64,000 bases of DNA. It comes from Megascapheus bottae (taxonomy: Eukaryota; Chordata; Mammalia; Rodentia; Geomyidae). The translations under genes and the position numbers were made by a program. The notes below the pieces were generated by a model. It ran no database searches. It saw nothing but the letters and a program-made list of their open reading frames with translations, and was not told the origin of the DNA. Shown here in pieces: positions 29,330 through 43,430 of the stretch (its first letter is position 1; every line of letters starts with the position of its first letter). Where the stretch lies: assembly GCA_024803745.1 (NCBI GenBank), contig JANJXV010000264.1, positions 304,501-368,500 of the forward strand. The letters are read 5' to 3'.

Positions 29330-32300
29330 TACCCTAACCCTAACCCTAACCCCAACCCTTACCCTAACCCTAACACTAATCCTAACGCTAACCCTTACCC
29401 TTACCCTAACCCTAACCCTAATCCTAAAACTAACCCTAACCCTAACGCTAACACTAAACCTTACACTTAACCTAACCCTAACCCTAACCCTAACCGTAAC
29501 CCTAACCCTAACCCTTACTCTCACCCTAACCGTAACCCTAACCCTAACCTATAAACTAACCCTAACCCTAACCCTAAAACTTACCCTAACCCTATCCCTA
29601 ATCCTAACTTTAACCCCTAACCCTGACCCTTAACCTAACCCTAACCCTAACCCTAACCCTAACCCTTACCCTAACCCTAACCCTACCCTAAAGCTAACCC
29701 TAACCCTAACCCTAACCTTAACACTAACCCTTACACTAACCCTTACACTAACCCTAACCCTAAAACTAATCCTAACCCTAACCGTAACCCTAACCTTAAC
29801 CCTAACCCTAACCCTAACCCTTAACTTTACCCTAACCGTAACCCTAACCCTAACCCTAAACCTAACCCTTACCCTTACACTAACCCTACCCCTAACCCTT
29901 TCCCTTACCCTAACCCAAACCCTCACCCTAATCCTAAAACTAAACCTTACCCTTACCCTAAACCTAACCCTAACCCTTACCCTAAACCTAACCCTAACCC
30001 TAACACTTACCCTTACCTTAACAGAAACCCTAACCCTAACCCTTACACTTACCCTAACCCTAACCCTTACCCTTACCCTAACGCTAACCCTAACCCTAAC
30101 CCTAACACTAACCCAAACACATACCCTTACCCTAACCCTAACCCTAACCGTAAACGTAACCCTAAACCTAACCGTAACCCTAACCCTAACCCTAACCCTT
30201 AGCCTTACCCTCACCCTAAACCTAACCCTAACCTCAACCCCAACCCTAAACCTAACCCTAACCCTAACCTTTACCCTTACCCTAATGCTAACCCTAACCC
30301 TTACCCTAAACCTAACCCTAACCCTAAACCTAACCCTAACCCTTACTTTTACCCTAACCGTAACCCTAACCCTAACCCTAAACCTAACCTTAACCCTAAC
30401 TCTTATAATTTCCCTAACCTTAACCCTAACCCTAAACCTAAGCTTAACCCTAAACCTAACCGTTACCCTTACCCTAACCCTAACCCTAAACTTAACCCTA
30501 ACCCTTACCCTTATCCTAACCCTAAACCAAAACCTAACCCTAACCTTAACCCAAACCCTTACCCTTACCCTAAACCTAACCCTTACCCTAAACTTAACCC
30601 TAACCCTTACCCTAACCCTAACCCTAACCTAACCCTTACACTTACCCTAACCCTACCCTAACCTTAACCCTAACCCTAACCCTAACCCTTACCATTACCT
30701 TAACCCTAAAGCTAAACCTAACCCTAACTGTAACCACTAACCCTAACTCTAACCCTTACCCACGCTAACCCTAACACTAACATTAATGCTAACCCTAACC
30801 CTAACCATAACCCTTTCCCTAACCCTAACACTAACCCTAACACTAAACCTTACACTTAACCTAACCTTAACCCTAAACCTAACCCTAACCCTAACCCTAA
30901 CCCTAAACCAAACCCTAAATCATACCCTAACCCTAACCCTAAACCTTACCCTAACCCTAACCCTAACCCTAACGCTAAACCTTACCCTAACCCTAACCTT
31001 AACCCCAAAACTAAACCTAACCCTAACACTAATCTTAACCCTAACCCTTCCCTTACCCTAACCCTAACCCTTACCCTAACCCTAACCCTAATCTTAACCC
31101 TAATCCTTCCCTTACACTAACCCTAACCCTATCCCTAAAACTAACCCTAACCCTAAACTTAACCCTAACACTTGACCTCACCCTAACCCTAACCTTAACC
31201 CTAACCCTAACCCTAACCCTAACCCTTACTCTTACCCTAACCCAAACACTAAACCTAACCCTAAACCTAACCCTAACACATACACTTACCCGAACCCTAA
31301 CCCTAAACCTAACCCTAAGGCTAACCCTAAACCTAACCCTAACCCTAACCCGTACCCTAACCCTAACCTTAACCCCAACACTAAAAATAACACTAACCCT
31401 AACCCTAAATGTAAATCAAACCCTAAATCATACCCTAACCATAACCCTGACCCTTATCCTAACCCTAACCTTAACCCTAACCCTAACGCTTCCCTTACCC
31501 TAACCCTACCCTATTTCTAAAACTAACCCTAACCCTAAACTTAACCCTAACCCTTAACCTCACCCTAACCCTAACCCTAATCCTAATCCTTACCCTAACC
31601 TTAACCCTAACCCTAAACCTTACCCTAACCCTAACCCTAACCCTAACCCCTAAACCTAACCCTTAACCTACCCCTAACCCTAACCCTTACCCTAAACCTT
31701 ACCCTTACCCTAACCCTAAACGTAACTCTAACCCTAACCCTAAGCCTAACCCTAACCCTAACCCTTACCCTAACCCTAAACCTTACCATAACCTTACGGT
31801 TAACCTTAACTCTAACCCTATCCCTTACCAATACCCTAAGCCTAAACCTAACCCTAACCCTAACGCTAACCCTTACTCTTACTCTAACCCTAACCCTAAC
31901 CCTAACCTATTCGCTAACCCTAACCCTAAACCTAACCCTTAACCTAACCCTAACACTAACCCTAACCTTAACCCCTAACCCTGACCCTTAACCTAACCCT
32001 AACCCTAACCCTAACCCTAACCCTTACCCTAAACCTCACCCTTACCCTAACCCTAACCCTAACCCTAACCTTAACCCTAACCCTAACACTAACCCTTACC
32101 CTAACCCTAACCCTAAAACTAAACCTAACCCTAAACCTAACCCTAACCTTACCCTAATCCTAACCCTAACCCTTACCTTTACCCTAACCGTAACCCTAAC
32201 CCTAACCCTAAACCTAAACCTGACCCTCACCCTAATCCTAACCCTAAACCTAACCCTAACCCTAACCCTTTCCTTACGCTAACCCTAACCCTAACCGTAA

Positions 32301-32518
32301 ACCTTAAACTAACTCTAATCCTAACCCTAAGCTTAACCCTTACCCTCTCCCTAAACCTAACTCTAACCCTTACCCTTATCCTAAACCTAACCCTAAACTT
32401 AACCCCAACCCTAAACCTAACCCTAACCCGAACACTTACCCTTACCCTAACCCTATCCCTTAACCTAACCCTAACCCTAACCCTAACCCTATCCCTTACC
32501 CTTACTCAAAGCCTAACT

Positions 32519-32550
<32 letters not shown>

Positions 32551-34147
32551 TACCCTAACCCTAACCCTAACCCCAACCCTTACCCTAACCCTAACACTAA
32601 TCCTAACGCTAACCCTTACCCTTACCCTAACCCTAACCCTAATCCTAAAACTAACCCTAACCCTAACGCTAACACTAAACCTTACACTTAACCTAACCCT
32701 AACCCTAACCCTAACCGTAACCCTAACCCTGACCCTTAACCTAACCCTAACCCTAACCCTAACCCTTACCCTAACCCTAACCCACCCTAAAGCTAACCCT
32801 AACCCTAACCCTAACCTTAACACTAACCCTTACACTAACCCTTACACTAACCCTAACCCTAAAATTAATCCTAACCCTAACCGTAACCCTAACCTTAACC
32901 CTAACCCTAACCCTTAACTTTACCCTAACCGTAACCCTAACCCTAACCCTAAACCTAACCCTTACCCTTACACTAACCCTAACCCTAACCCTTTCCCTTA
33001 CCCTAACCCAAACCCTCACCCTAATCCTAAAACTAAACCTTACCCTTACCCTAAACCTAACCCTAACCCTTACCCTAAACCTAACCCTAACCCTAACACT
33101 TACCCTTACCTTAACAGAAACCCTAACCCTAACCCTTACACTTACCCTAACCCTAACCCTTACCCTTACCCTAACGCTAACCCTAACCCTAACCCTAACA
33201 CTAACCCAAACACATACCCTTACCCTAACCCTAACCCTAACCGTAAACGTAACCCTAAACCTAACCGTAACCCTAACCCTAACCCTAACCCTTAGCCTTA
33301 CCCTCACCCTAAACCTAACCCTAACCTCAACCCCAACCCTAAACCTAACCCTAACCCTAACCTTTACCCTTACCCTAATGCTAACCCTAACCCTTACCCT
33401 AAACCTAACCCTAACCCTAAACCTAACCCTAACCCTTACTTTTACCCTAACCGTAACCCTAACCCTAACCCTAAACCTAACCTTAACCCTAACTCTTATA
33501 ATTTCCCTAACCTTAACCCTAACCCTAAACCTAAGCTTAACCCTAAACCTAACCGTTACCCTTACCCTAACCCTAACCCTAAACTTAACCCTAACCCTTA
33601 CCCTTATCCTAACCCTAAACCAAAACCTAACCCTAACCTTAACCCAAACCCTTACCCTTACCCTAAACCTAACCCTTACCCTAAACTTAACCCTAACCCT
33701 TACCCTAACCCTAACCCTAACCTAACCCTTACACTTACCCTAACCCTACCCTAACCTTAACCCTAACCCTAACCCTAACCCTTACCATTACCTTAACCCT
33801 AAAGCTAAACCTAACCCTAACTGTAACCACTAACCCTAACTCTAACCCTTACCCACGCTAACCCTAACACTAACATTAATGCTAACCCTAACCCTAACCA
33901 TAACCCTTTCCCTAACCCTAACCCTAACGCTAACACTAAACCTTACACTTAACCTAACCTTAACCCTAAACCTAACCCTAACCCTAACCCTAACCCTAAA
34001 CCAAACCCTAAATCATACCCTAACCCTAACCCTAAACCTTACCCTAACCCTAACCCTAACCCTAACGCTAAACCTTACCCTAACCCTAACCTTAACCCCA
34101 AAACTAAACCTAACCCTAACACTAATCTTAACCCTAACCCTTCCCTT

Positions 34148-34184
<37 letters not shown>

Positions 34185-35370
34185 TCTTAACCCTAATCCT
34201 TCCCTTACACTAACCCTAACCCTATCCCTAAAACTAACCCTAACCCTAAACTTAACCCTAACACTTGACCTCACCCTAACCCTAACCTTAACCCTAACCC
34301 TAACCCTAACCCTTACTCTTACCCTAACCCAAACACTAAACCTAACCCTAAACCTAACCCTAACACATACACTTACCCGAACCCTAACCCTAAACCTAAC
34401 CCTAAGGCTAACCCTAAACCTAACCCTAACCCTAACCCGTACCCTAACCCTAACCTTAACCCCAACACTAAAAATAACACTAACCCTAACCCTAAATGTA
34501 AATCAAACCCTAAATCATACCCTAACCATAACCCTGACCCTTATCCTAACCCTAACCTTAACCCTAACCCTAACGCTTCCCTTACCCTAACCCTACCCTA
34601 TTTCTAAAACTAACCCTAACCCTAAACTTAACCCTAACCCTTAACCTCACCCTAACCCTAACCCTAATCCTAATCCTTACCCTAACCTTAACCCTAACCC
34701 TAAACCTTACCCTAACCCTAACCCTAACCCTAACCCCTAAACCTAACCCTTAACCTACCCCTAACCCTAACCCTTACCCTAAACCTTACCCTTACCCTAA
34801 CCCTAAACGTAACTCTAACCCTAACCCTAAGCCTAACCCTAACCCTAACCCTTACCCTAACCCTAAACCTTACCATAACCTTACGGTTAACCTTAACTCT
34901 AACCCTATCCCTTACCAATACCCTAAGCCTAAACCTAACCCTAACCCTAACGCTAACCCTTACTCTTACTCTAACCCTAACCCTAACCCTAACCTATTCG
35001 CTAACCCTAACCCTAAACCTAACCCTTAACCTAACCCTAACACTAACCCTAAACTTAACCCCTAACCCTGACCCTTAACCTAACCCTAACCCTAACCCTA
35101 ACCCTAACCCTTACCCTAAACCTAACCCTTACCCTAAACCTAACCCTAACCTTAACCCTAACCCTAACACTAACCCTTACCCTAACCCTAACCCTAAAAC
35201 TAAACCTAACCCTAAACCTAACACTAACCTTACCCTAATCCTAACCCTAACCCTTACCTTTACCCTAACCGTAACCCTAACCCTAACCCTAAACCTAAAC
35301 CTGACCCTCACCCTAACCCTAACCCTAAACCTAACCCTAACCCTAACCCTTTCCTTACCCTAACCCTAAC
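29050..35370. repeat. Tandem duplication of a ~3.1-3.2 kb satellite unit
   Basis: Unit 1 (about 29050-32280) is followed directly by unit 2 (about 32281-35370). Rare strings match at offset 3221 in the left part (TTACTCAAAG at 29281/32502). They match at offset 3093 from about 30285 onward, where two stretches with open frames of 115 and 91 codons are the same in both units. The change of offset implies a deletion of about 128 bases in unit 2. Divergence by eye is very low, so this is a recent duplication. Confidence 0.88.
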
Positions 35371-35823
35371 CCTAACCCTAATCCTAAAACTAAAACTTAC
35401 CCTTACCCTAAACCTAACCCTAACCCTTACCCTAAACCTAACCCTAACCATAACCCTTACCCTTACCTTAACCCTAACCCTAACCCTAACCCTTACCCTT
35501 ACCCTAACTCTAACCCAAACCCTAACACCAAAACTAACCCAAACACATATCCTTACCCTAACCCTAACCCTAACCGTAACCGTAACCCTAAACCTAACCT
35601 TAACCCTAACCCTAACCCTAACCCTTACCCTAACCCTAACCCTAACCCTTACCCTTACCCTCACCCTAACCCTAACCCTAACATCAACCCCAACCCTAAA
35701 CCTAACCCTAACCCTAAACCTAACCCAAACCCTTACCTTTACCCTAACCGTAACCCTAACCCTAAACCTAAACCTAACCCTAACCCTAACCCTAACCCTA
35801 ACCCTTACCCTAACCCTAACCCT

Positions 35824-36780
35824 AATCAAACCCTAAGCATAACCCTCATACTTACCCTAACAATAACCTTAACCTTAACACTACCCCTAACCCTAAACCT
35901 AACCTTAACCCTAACTCTTATAAATTCCCTGACCCTAACCCTAACACTAAACATAAGCTTAACCCTAAACCTAACCGTTACCCTTACCCTAACCCTAACC
36001 CTAAACCTAACCCTAACCCTTACCCTCATCCTAACCCTAAACCAAACCTTAACCCTAATCTTCACCCTAAACCTTACCCTTATCCTAACCATAACTCTAA
36101 CCCTAACCCTAAACTTAACCCTAACCCTAACCCTAACCCTAACCTAACCCTTACACTTACCCTAACCCTAACCCTAAACTTAACCCTAACCCTAACCCTA
36201 ACCCTTACCATTACCTTAACCCTAAACCTAAACCTAACCCTAACTGTAACCCCTAACCCTAACCCTAACCCTTACCCACCCTAACCCTAACACTAACCTT
36301 AATGCTAAACCTAACCCTAACCCTAACCCTTTCCCTAACCCTAACCCTAACGCTAACACTAAACCTTACACTTAACCTAACCCTAACCCTAAACCTAACC
36401 CTAACCCTAACCCTAACCCTAACCCTACCCTTAACCGTAAACCTAAACCTAACCCTAACCTTTACCCTTACCCTAACCCAAACACTAAACCTAACCCTAA
36501 ACCTAACCCTGACACATACCCTTACCCTAACCCTAACCCTAACCCTATCCGTAACCATTACTCTAACCCTAAACCTTACCATAACCTTAACGTTAACCTT
36601 AACTCTAACCCTAACCCTTATCCTTACCCTAAACCTAAACCTAACCCTAACCCTAACGCTTACCCTTATCCTAACCCTAACCCTAACCAGAACCCTAAAC
36701 CTTACCCTTACTCTAAGCCTAACGCTAACCCTTACCCTAAACCTAACCCTAACGTTAACCCTTACCCTTACCTTAACCCT
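35824..36780. repeat. Satellite segment D, copy 2 of 3
   Basis: Same landmarks as 28009-28950. The 443-codon Val-Arg frame that spans this area (36265-37596, - strand) is a by-product of the hexamer. Confidence 0.75.
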
Positions 36781-37590
36781 AACACTAACCCTAAACTTTA
36801 CCCTTCCCCTAACGCTAACCCTAACCCTAACCCTAACCCTAACACTAACCCTAACACATACCCTTACCCTAACCCGAACCCTAACCGTAAACCTAAACCT
36901 AACTCTAATCCTAACCCTAAGCTTAACCCTTACCCTCTCCCTAAACCTAACTCTAACCCTTACCCTTATCCTAAACCTAACCCTACACTTAACCCCAACC
37001 CTAAACCTAAACCTAACCCCAACCCTTACCCTTACCATAACCCTATCCCTTAACCTAACCCTAACCCTAACCCTAACCCTTTCCCTTACCCTAACCCGAA
37101 CCCTCACCCTAATCCTAAAACTAAACCTTACCCTTACCCTAAACCTAACCCTAACCCTTACCCTAAACCTAACCCTAACCTTAACACTTACACTTACCTT
37201 AACCGTAACCCTAACCCTAACCCTTACCCTTACCATAACCCTAACCCTTACACTTACCCTAACGCTAACCCTAACCCTAACCCTAACACTAACCCAAACA
37301 CATACCCTTACCCTAACCCTAACCCTAACCGTAAACGTAAACCTAAACCTAACCGTGACCCTAACCCTAACCCTAACCCTTACACTTACCCTCACCCTAA
37401 ACCTAACCCTAACCTCAACCCCAACCCTAAACCTAACCGTAACCCTAAACTTTACCCTTACCCTAACACTAACACTAACCCTTACCCTAAACCTAACCCT
37501 AACCCTAAACCTAACCCTAACCCTTACCTTTACCCTAACCGTAACCCTAACCCTAACCCTAACCCTAACCCTTGCCCTAACCCTAACCCT

Positions 37591-38470
37591 AATCAAACCC
37601 TAAGCATAACCCTCACCCTTACGCTAACCGTAACGCTAACCATAACATTACCCCTAACCCTAAACCTAACCTTAACCCTAACTCTTATAATTTCTCTAAC
37701 CTTAAACCTAACCCTAAACCTAAGCTTAACCATAAACCTAACCGTTACCCTTACCCTAATCCTAACACTAAACTTAACCCTAACCCTTACCCTTATCCTA
37801 ACCCTAAACCAAAACCTAACCCTAACCTTAACCCTAACCCTTACCCTTACCCTAAACCTAACATTTACCCTAAACTTAACCCTAATCCTAACCCTAACCC
37901 TTACCCTAACCCTAACCCTAACCTAACCCGTACACTTACCCTAACCCTACCCTAACCTTAAGCCTAACCCTAACCCTAACCCTTACCATTACCTTAACCC
38001 TAAACCTAAACCTAACCCTAACTGTAACCCCTAACCCTAACTCTAACCCTTACCCACCCTAACCCTAACACTAACATTAATGCTAACCCTAACCCTATCC
38101 CTAACCCTTTCCCTAACCCTAACCCTAACGCTAACACTAAACGTTACACTTAACCTAACCTTAACCCTAAACCTAACCCTAACCCTAACCCTATCCCTAA
38201 CCTTAACCCTAAACCTAACCCTAACCCTTACCCTTACCCTTCCCCTAACCCCAACACTAAACCTAACCCTAAACCTAACCCTGACACGTACCCTTACCCT
38301 AACCCTAACCCTAACCCTAACCCTAAACCAAACCCTAAATCTTACCCTAATCCTAACCCTAACCCTTACCCTAACCCTAACCCTAACCCTAACGCAAAAC
38401 CTTACCCTAACCCTAACCTTAACCCCAACACTAAACCTAACCCTAACCATAATCATAACCCTAACCCTTC
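37591..38470. repeat. Satellite segment D, copy 3 of 3
   Basis: Same landmarks as 28009 and 35824, with more internal differences. It ends in CCCTTCCCTTACC-type units. Confidence 0.7.
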
Positions 38471-40816
38471 CCTTACCCTAACCTAACCCTTACCCTAACC
38501 CTAACCCTAATCTTAATCCTAATCCTTCCCTTACACTAACCCTAACCCTATCCCTAAAACTAACCCTAACCCTAAACTTAACTCTAACTCTTGACCTCAC
38601 CCTCACCCTAACCCTAACCCTAATCCTAATCCTTACCCTAACCCTAACACTAACCCTAACCCTTACCATAACCCTAACACTAACCCCTTACCCTAACCCA
38701 TAACCTAACCCTAACCCTAACCCTTACCCTAAACCTTACCCTTACCCTAACCCTAAAACTAATTCTAACCCTAACCCTAAGCCTAACCCTAACCCTTACC
38801 CCAACCCTAACCCTTACCATAACCTTAACCTTCACCTTAACTCTAACCCTAACCCTTACTCTTACCCTAACCCTAAACCTAACCCTAACCCTAACCCTAA
38901 TCCTAACCCTTACCCTTACCCTAACCCTAACCCTAACCCTAACCTGAGCCCTAAACCTTACCCTTACCCTAAGCCTAACCCTAACCCTTACCTAAACCTA
39001 ACCCTAAACCTAACCCTTATCCTTACCTTAACCCTAACCCTACCCTAAACTTTACCCTTACCCTAAAACTAACCCTAACCCTAACCGTAACCCTAACACT
39101 AACCCTAACACATACCCTTACCCTAACCCTAACCCTAACCCTAACCGTAACCCTAAACCTAACCCTAACACTAACCCTAATCCTAACCCTTACCCTATCC
39201 CTAACCCTAACTCTAACCCTTACCCTTATCCTAAACATAACTCTAACCTTAACCCCAACCCTAAACCTAACCCTAACCATAACCCCTAACCCTAACCATA
39301 ACCCCTAACCCTAACCGTAACCCTAAACCTAGCCCTAAACCTTACCTTACCGTAACCCTAACCGTTATGCTAACCCGAACCCTAAGCCTAACCCTAACCC
39401 TAATCCTTACCGTAACCCTAATCCTAACCCTAACACTTACCCTTTCCCTAACCCTAACCCTAACCCTTACCCATACCCTAACCCTAACCCTAACCCTAAA
39501 CCTAACACGAACCCTAAGCCTAACCCTAACACTTATCCTTACCCTAACCCTAAACCTAAACCTAACTCTAACCCTAACCTTAACCCTAACCCTAACCCTT
39601 ACCCTTACCCTAACCCTAACCCTAAACCTAAACCTAACACGAACCCTAAGCCTAACCCTAACACTTATCCTTACCCTAAACCTAACCCTAAACCTAAACC
39701 TAACCCTATCCCTAACCCTAACACTAACACCTGACCCCAATCCTAACCCTTAAACTTACCCTAACCCTAACCCTAACGCTAAAACTTACCCTACCCTAAC
39801 CCTAACCCTTACCCTTACCCTAACCCTAACCCTAACCTTAACCCCAACCCTAAATCTAACCCTAACCCTAACCCTAACCCTTACCCTAAACCTAACCCTA
39901 ACCCAAACCCTAACCCTATCTCTAAAACTTACCCTTACCCTAACTCTTACCCTAACCCTAACCCTAACTCTTATCCTAACCCTAACCCGAAAACTACCCC
40001 TTAATCTAACCCTAACACTAACCCTAACCCCTAACCCTAACCCTTACCCTAACCCTAACAGTAACCCTAACCCCTAACCCTAACTCTAACCCTAACCGCT
40101 AACCCTAAACTTTACCCTAACCCTTACCATTATCCTAAGGCCTACCCTAACCGTAAGCCTTACACTAACCCCTAACCTAGCCCAACCCTAACCCTAAACC
40201 TTACCCTTACCATAACCCTAGCCCTTACTCTTACCTTAACCCTAACCCTAACCCTAAACCTTACCCTTACCCTATCGCTAACCCTTGCCCTAAACCTAAC
40301 CCTAACCCTAACCCTTACTCTAAACCTAACCCTAACCCTAAACCTATTACTCTTACCTTAACCCTAAACCTAACCCTAACCCTTACCCTTACCCTTTCGC
40401 TAACCCTAACCCTAACCCTTACCCTAACCCTAACACCTAACCCTAACCCTAACCCTAAACTTACCCTAACCCTAACCCTAACCCTAATGCTTACCTTAAC
40501 CCTAACCCTAACCCTTACCCTTACCCTAACCCTAACCCTAACCTTAACACCAACCCTAAACCTAACCATAACCCTAACCCTAACCCTTACCCTAACCCTA
40601 ACTCTAAAACTTACCCTTACCCTAACTCTAAACCTAACCCTAACTCTTAACCTAATCCTAACCCTAACCCTAACCCTTAACCTAACCCTAACACTAACCC
40701 TAACCCCTAACCCTAACCCTTACCCTAACTCTAACACTAACCCTAACCCTTAACCCTAACCCTAACCCTAACCGCTAATCCTAACCCTAATCCTAACCCT
40801 TACCCTTGTCCTAAGG

Positions 40817-40847
<31 letters not shown>

Positions 40848-42570
40848 CTCCCCTAGCCCTACCATAACCGTAAACCTTACCCTAACCATAACCCTAACCA
40901 TACTCTTACCTTAACCCTAACCCTAACACTAACAATTACCCTTACCCTATCGCTAAACCTAACCCTAAACCTATCCCTAACCCTAACCCTTACCCTAAAC
41001 CTAACCCTAACCCTAACCCTAACTATTACTCTTACCTTAACCCTGAACCTAACTCTAACCCCTACCCTTACCCTTTCGCTAACCCCAACCCTAACCCTTT
41101 CCCTAAGCCTAATCCTAACCCAAACCCTCACACTTACACTTACCCTAACCCTAACCCTAAAACTTATCCTAACCCTAACCCTAACCCTAACCCTTAACCT
41201 AAGCCTAACACTAACCCTAACACCTAACCATAACCCTTACCCTAACACTAACCCTAACCCTAACCCTAACCCTTACACTTACCCTTACCCTAACCGTAAC
41301 CCCAACCTTAATCCCAACCCTAAACCTAACCCTAAACCTAACCCTTACCCTTACTCTAACCATAACCATAATCCTAAAACTAACCCCAACCCTAACACTT
41401 ACCCTTACCCTAACCCTACCCCTTAACCTAACCCTAACCCTAAACCTAACCCTAACCCAAACCCTATCCCTTACCCTTACCCAAAGCCTAACTCTAACCT
41501 TAAACCTTACCCTAACTCTAACCCTTACCCTAACACTAACCCTAACCCCAACCCTTATCCTAACCCTAACACTAATCCTAACCCCAACCCTTACCGTTAC
41601 CCTAACCCAAACCGTAATCCTAAAACTAACCCTAACCCTAACCTTAACCCTAACCCTTACCCTTACCCTAACCCTAACCCCAACCCTAAACCTAACGCTA
41701 ACTCTTACTCTTACCCCAACCCTAACCCTAACCCTAACCCTAACCCTTACCCTAACCCTAACCCTAACCCTAACCCCTAACTCTAACCCTTAACCTAACC
41801 CTAACCCTAATCCTAACCCTAACCCTTACCCTTACCCTAACCCTAAACCTAACTCTAACCCTAATACTAACCCTAACCCTAACCCTTACCCTAACCCTAA
41901 CCCTTACCCTAAAGCTAACACTAACCCTAACCCTAAACTTAACCCTAAACCTAACCCTAACCCTTTCCCTTACCCTTACCCTAACCCTAACACTAAACCT
42001 GAACCTAACCCTAACCCTCACCCTAATCTAACCTAAACCTAACCCTAACAATTGCCCTTACCCTAACCCTTAGCCTAAACCTAACACTAACCCTAACCCT
42101 AACCCTAAACCTAACCCTAACCTTAACCCTAACCTTAACCCTAAACTGAACCCTAACCCTTACCCTTACCCTTACCTTAACCCTAACCTGAAACCTAAAC
42201 CTAACCCTGACCCTAACCCTAAACTTAACCCTAACCCTAACCTTAACCCTAACCCTAACACTTACCCAGCCCTAACCCTAAACCTAACCCTAATCCTAAC
42301 CCTAACCCTAACCCTAAACCTAATCCTAACCCTTACCCTTATTCTAACACTAACCCTAACACATTTACCCTAACCCCTACCCTAACCCTAACCCTTACCC
42401 TAACCCTAACCCTTAACCTAACCCTAACAGTAACCCTAACACCTAATCCTTAAACTTACCCTAACCCTATCCCTAAACCCAAACCTAACCCTAAACCTAA
42501 CCCTAACCCTTACCCTATCCCTAACCCTAATCCTAACCCTAACCCTTACCATTACCCTAATCCTAACCCT

Positions 42571-43161
42571 AAATTTATCCCTAACCCTAACTCTTATACT
42601 TACCCTAATCCTAACCCTAAACCTAAACCTGACCCTAAACATAACCGCTAACCCTAACCGTAACCCTAACCCTAACCCTTAGCCTTACCGTAACCCTAAC
42701 CTTAATGATAACCCTAACCCTAATCCTAACCCTAACCCTAAACCTTACCCTTACCCTAACACTAACCCTAACCTTTACACTTACCCTAAACCTAAACCTA
42801 AACATAACCCTAACTCTAACCCTAACCCTAACCCTATCCCTAAACCGAAGACTGACCCTAAACTCAACCCTAACCCTTACCCTAAACCTAATCCGAACCC
42901 TAAATTTATCCCTAACCCTAACTCTTATACTTACCCTAATCCTAACCCTAAACCTAAACCTGACCCTAAACATAACCGCTAACCCTAACCGTAACCCTAA
43001 CCCTAACCCTTAGCCTTACCGTAACCCTAACCTTAATGATAACCCTAACCCTAATCCTAACCCTAACCCTAAACCTTACCCTTACCCTAACACTAACCCT
43101 AACCTTTACACTTACCCTAAACCTAAACCTAAACATAACCCTAACTCTAACCCTAACCCTA
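42571..43161. repeat. 331-bp tandem duplication in the satellite
   Basis: AAATTTATCC at 42571 recurs at 42902, and the TTAATGATAACC string recurs 331 bases apart (42702/43033). The copies share about 260 bases. 331 is 55 hexamers plus one base. Confidence 0.8.
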
Positions 43162-43430
43162 ACCCTAACCCTAAATCTGAGCCTTACCCTAACCCTAACC
43201 CTAAACCTAACATGAACCCTAACCCTAACCCTAACCCTTAACCTTACCCTAACTCTAATCCTAAACCTAACCCTAACTCTAACCCTAACCCTAACCTTAA
43301 CCCTAACCCTAACTCTGACCCTTACCCTAACCCTAACCCCAAACCTAACACGAACCTTAAACCTAACCCTAACCGTTAACCTTACCCTAACTCTAATCCT
43401 AAACCTAACCCTTACCCTAACCCTAACCCT

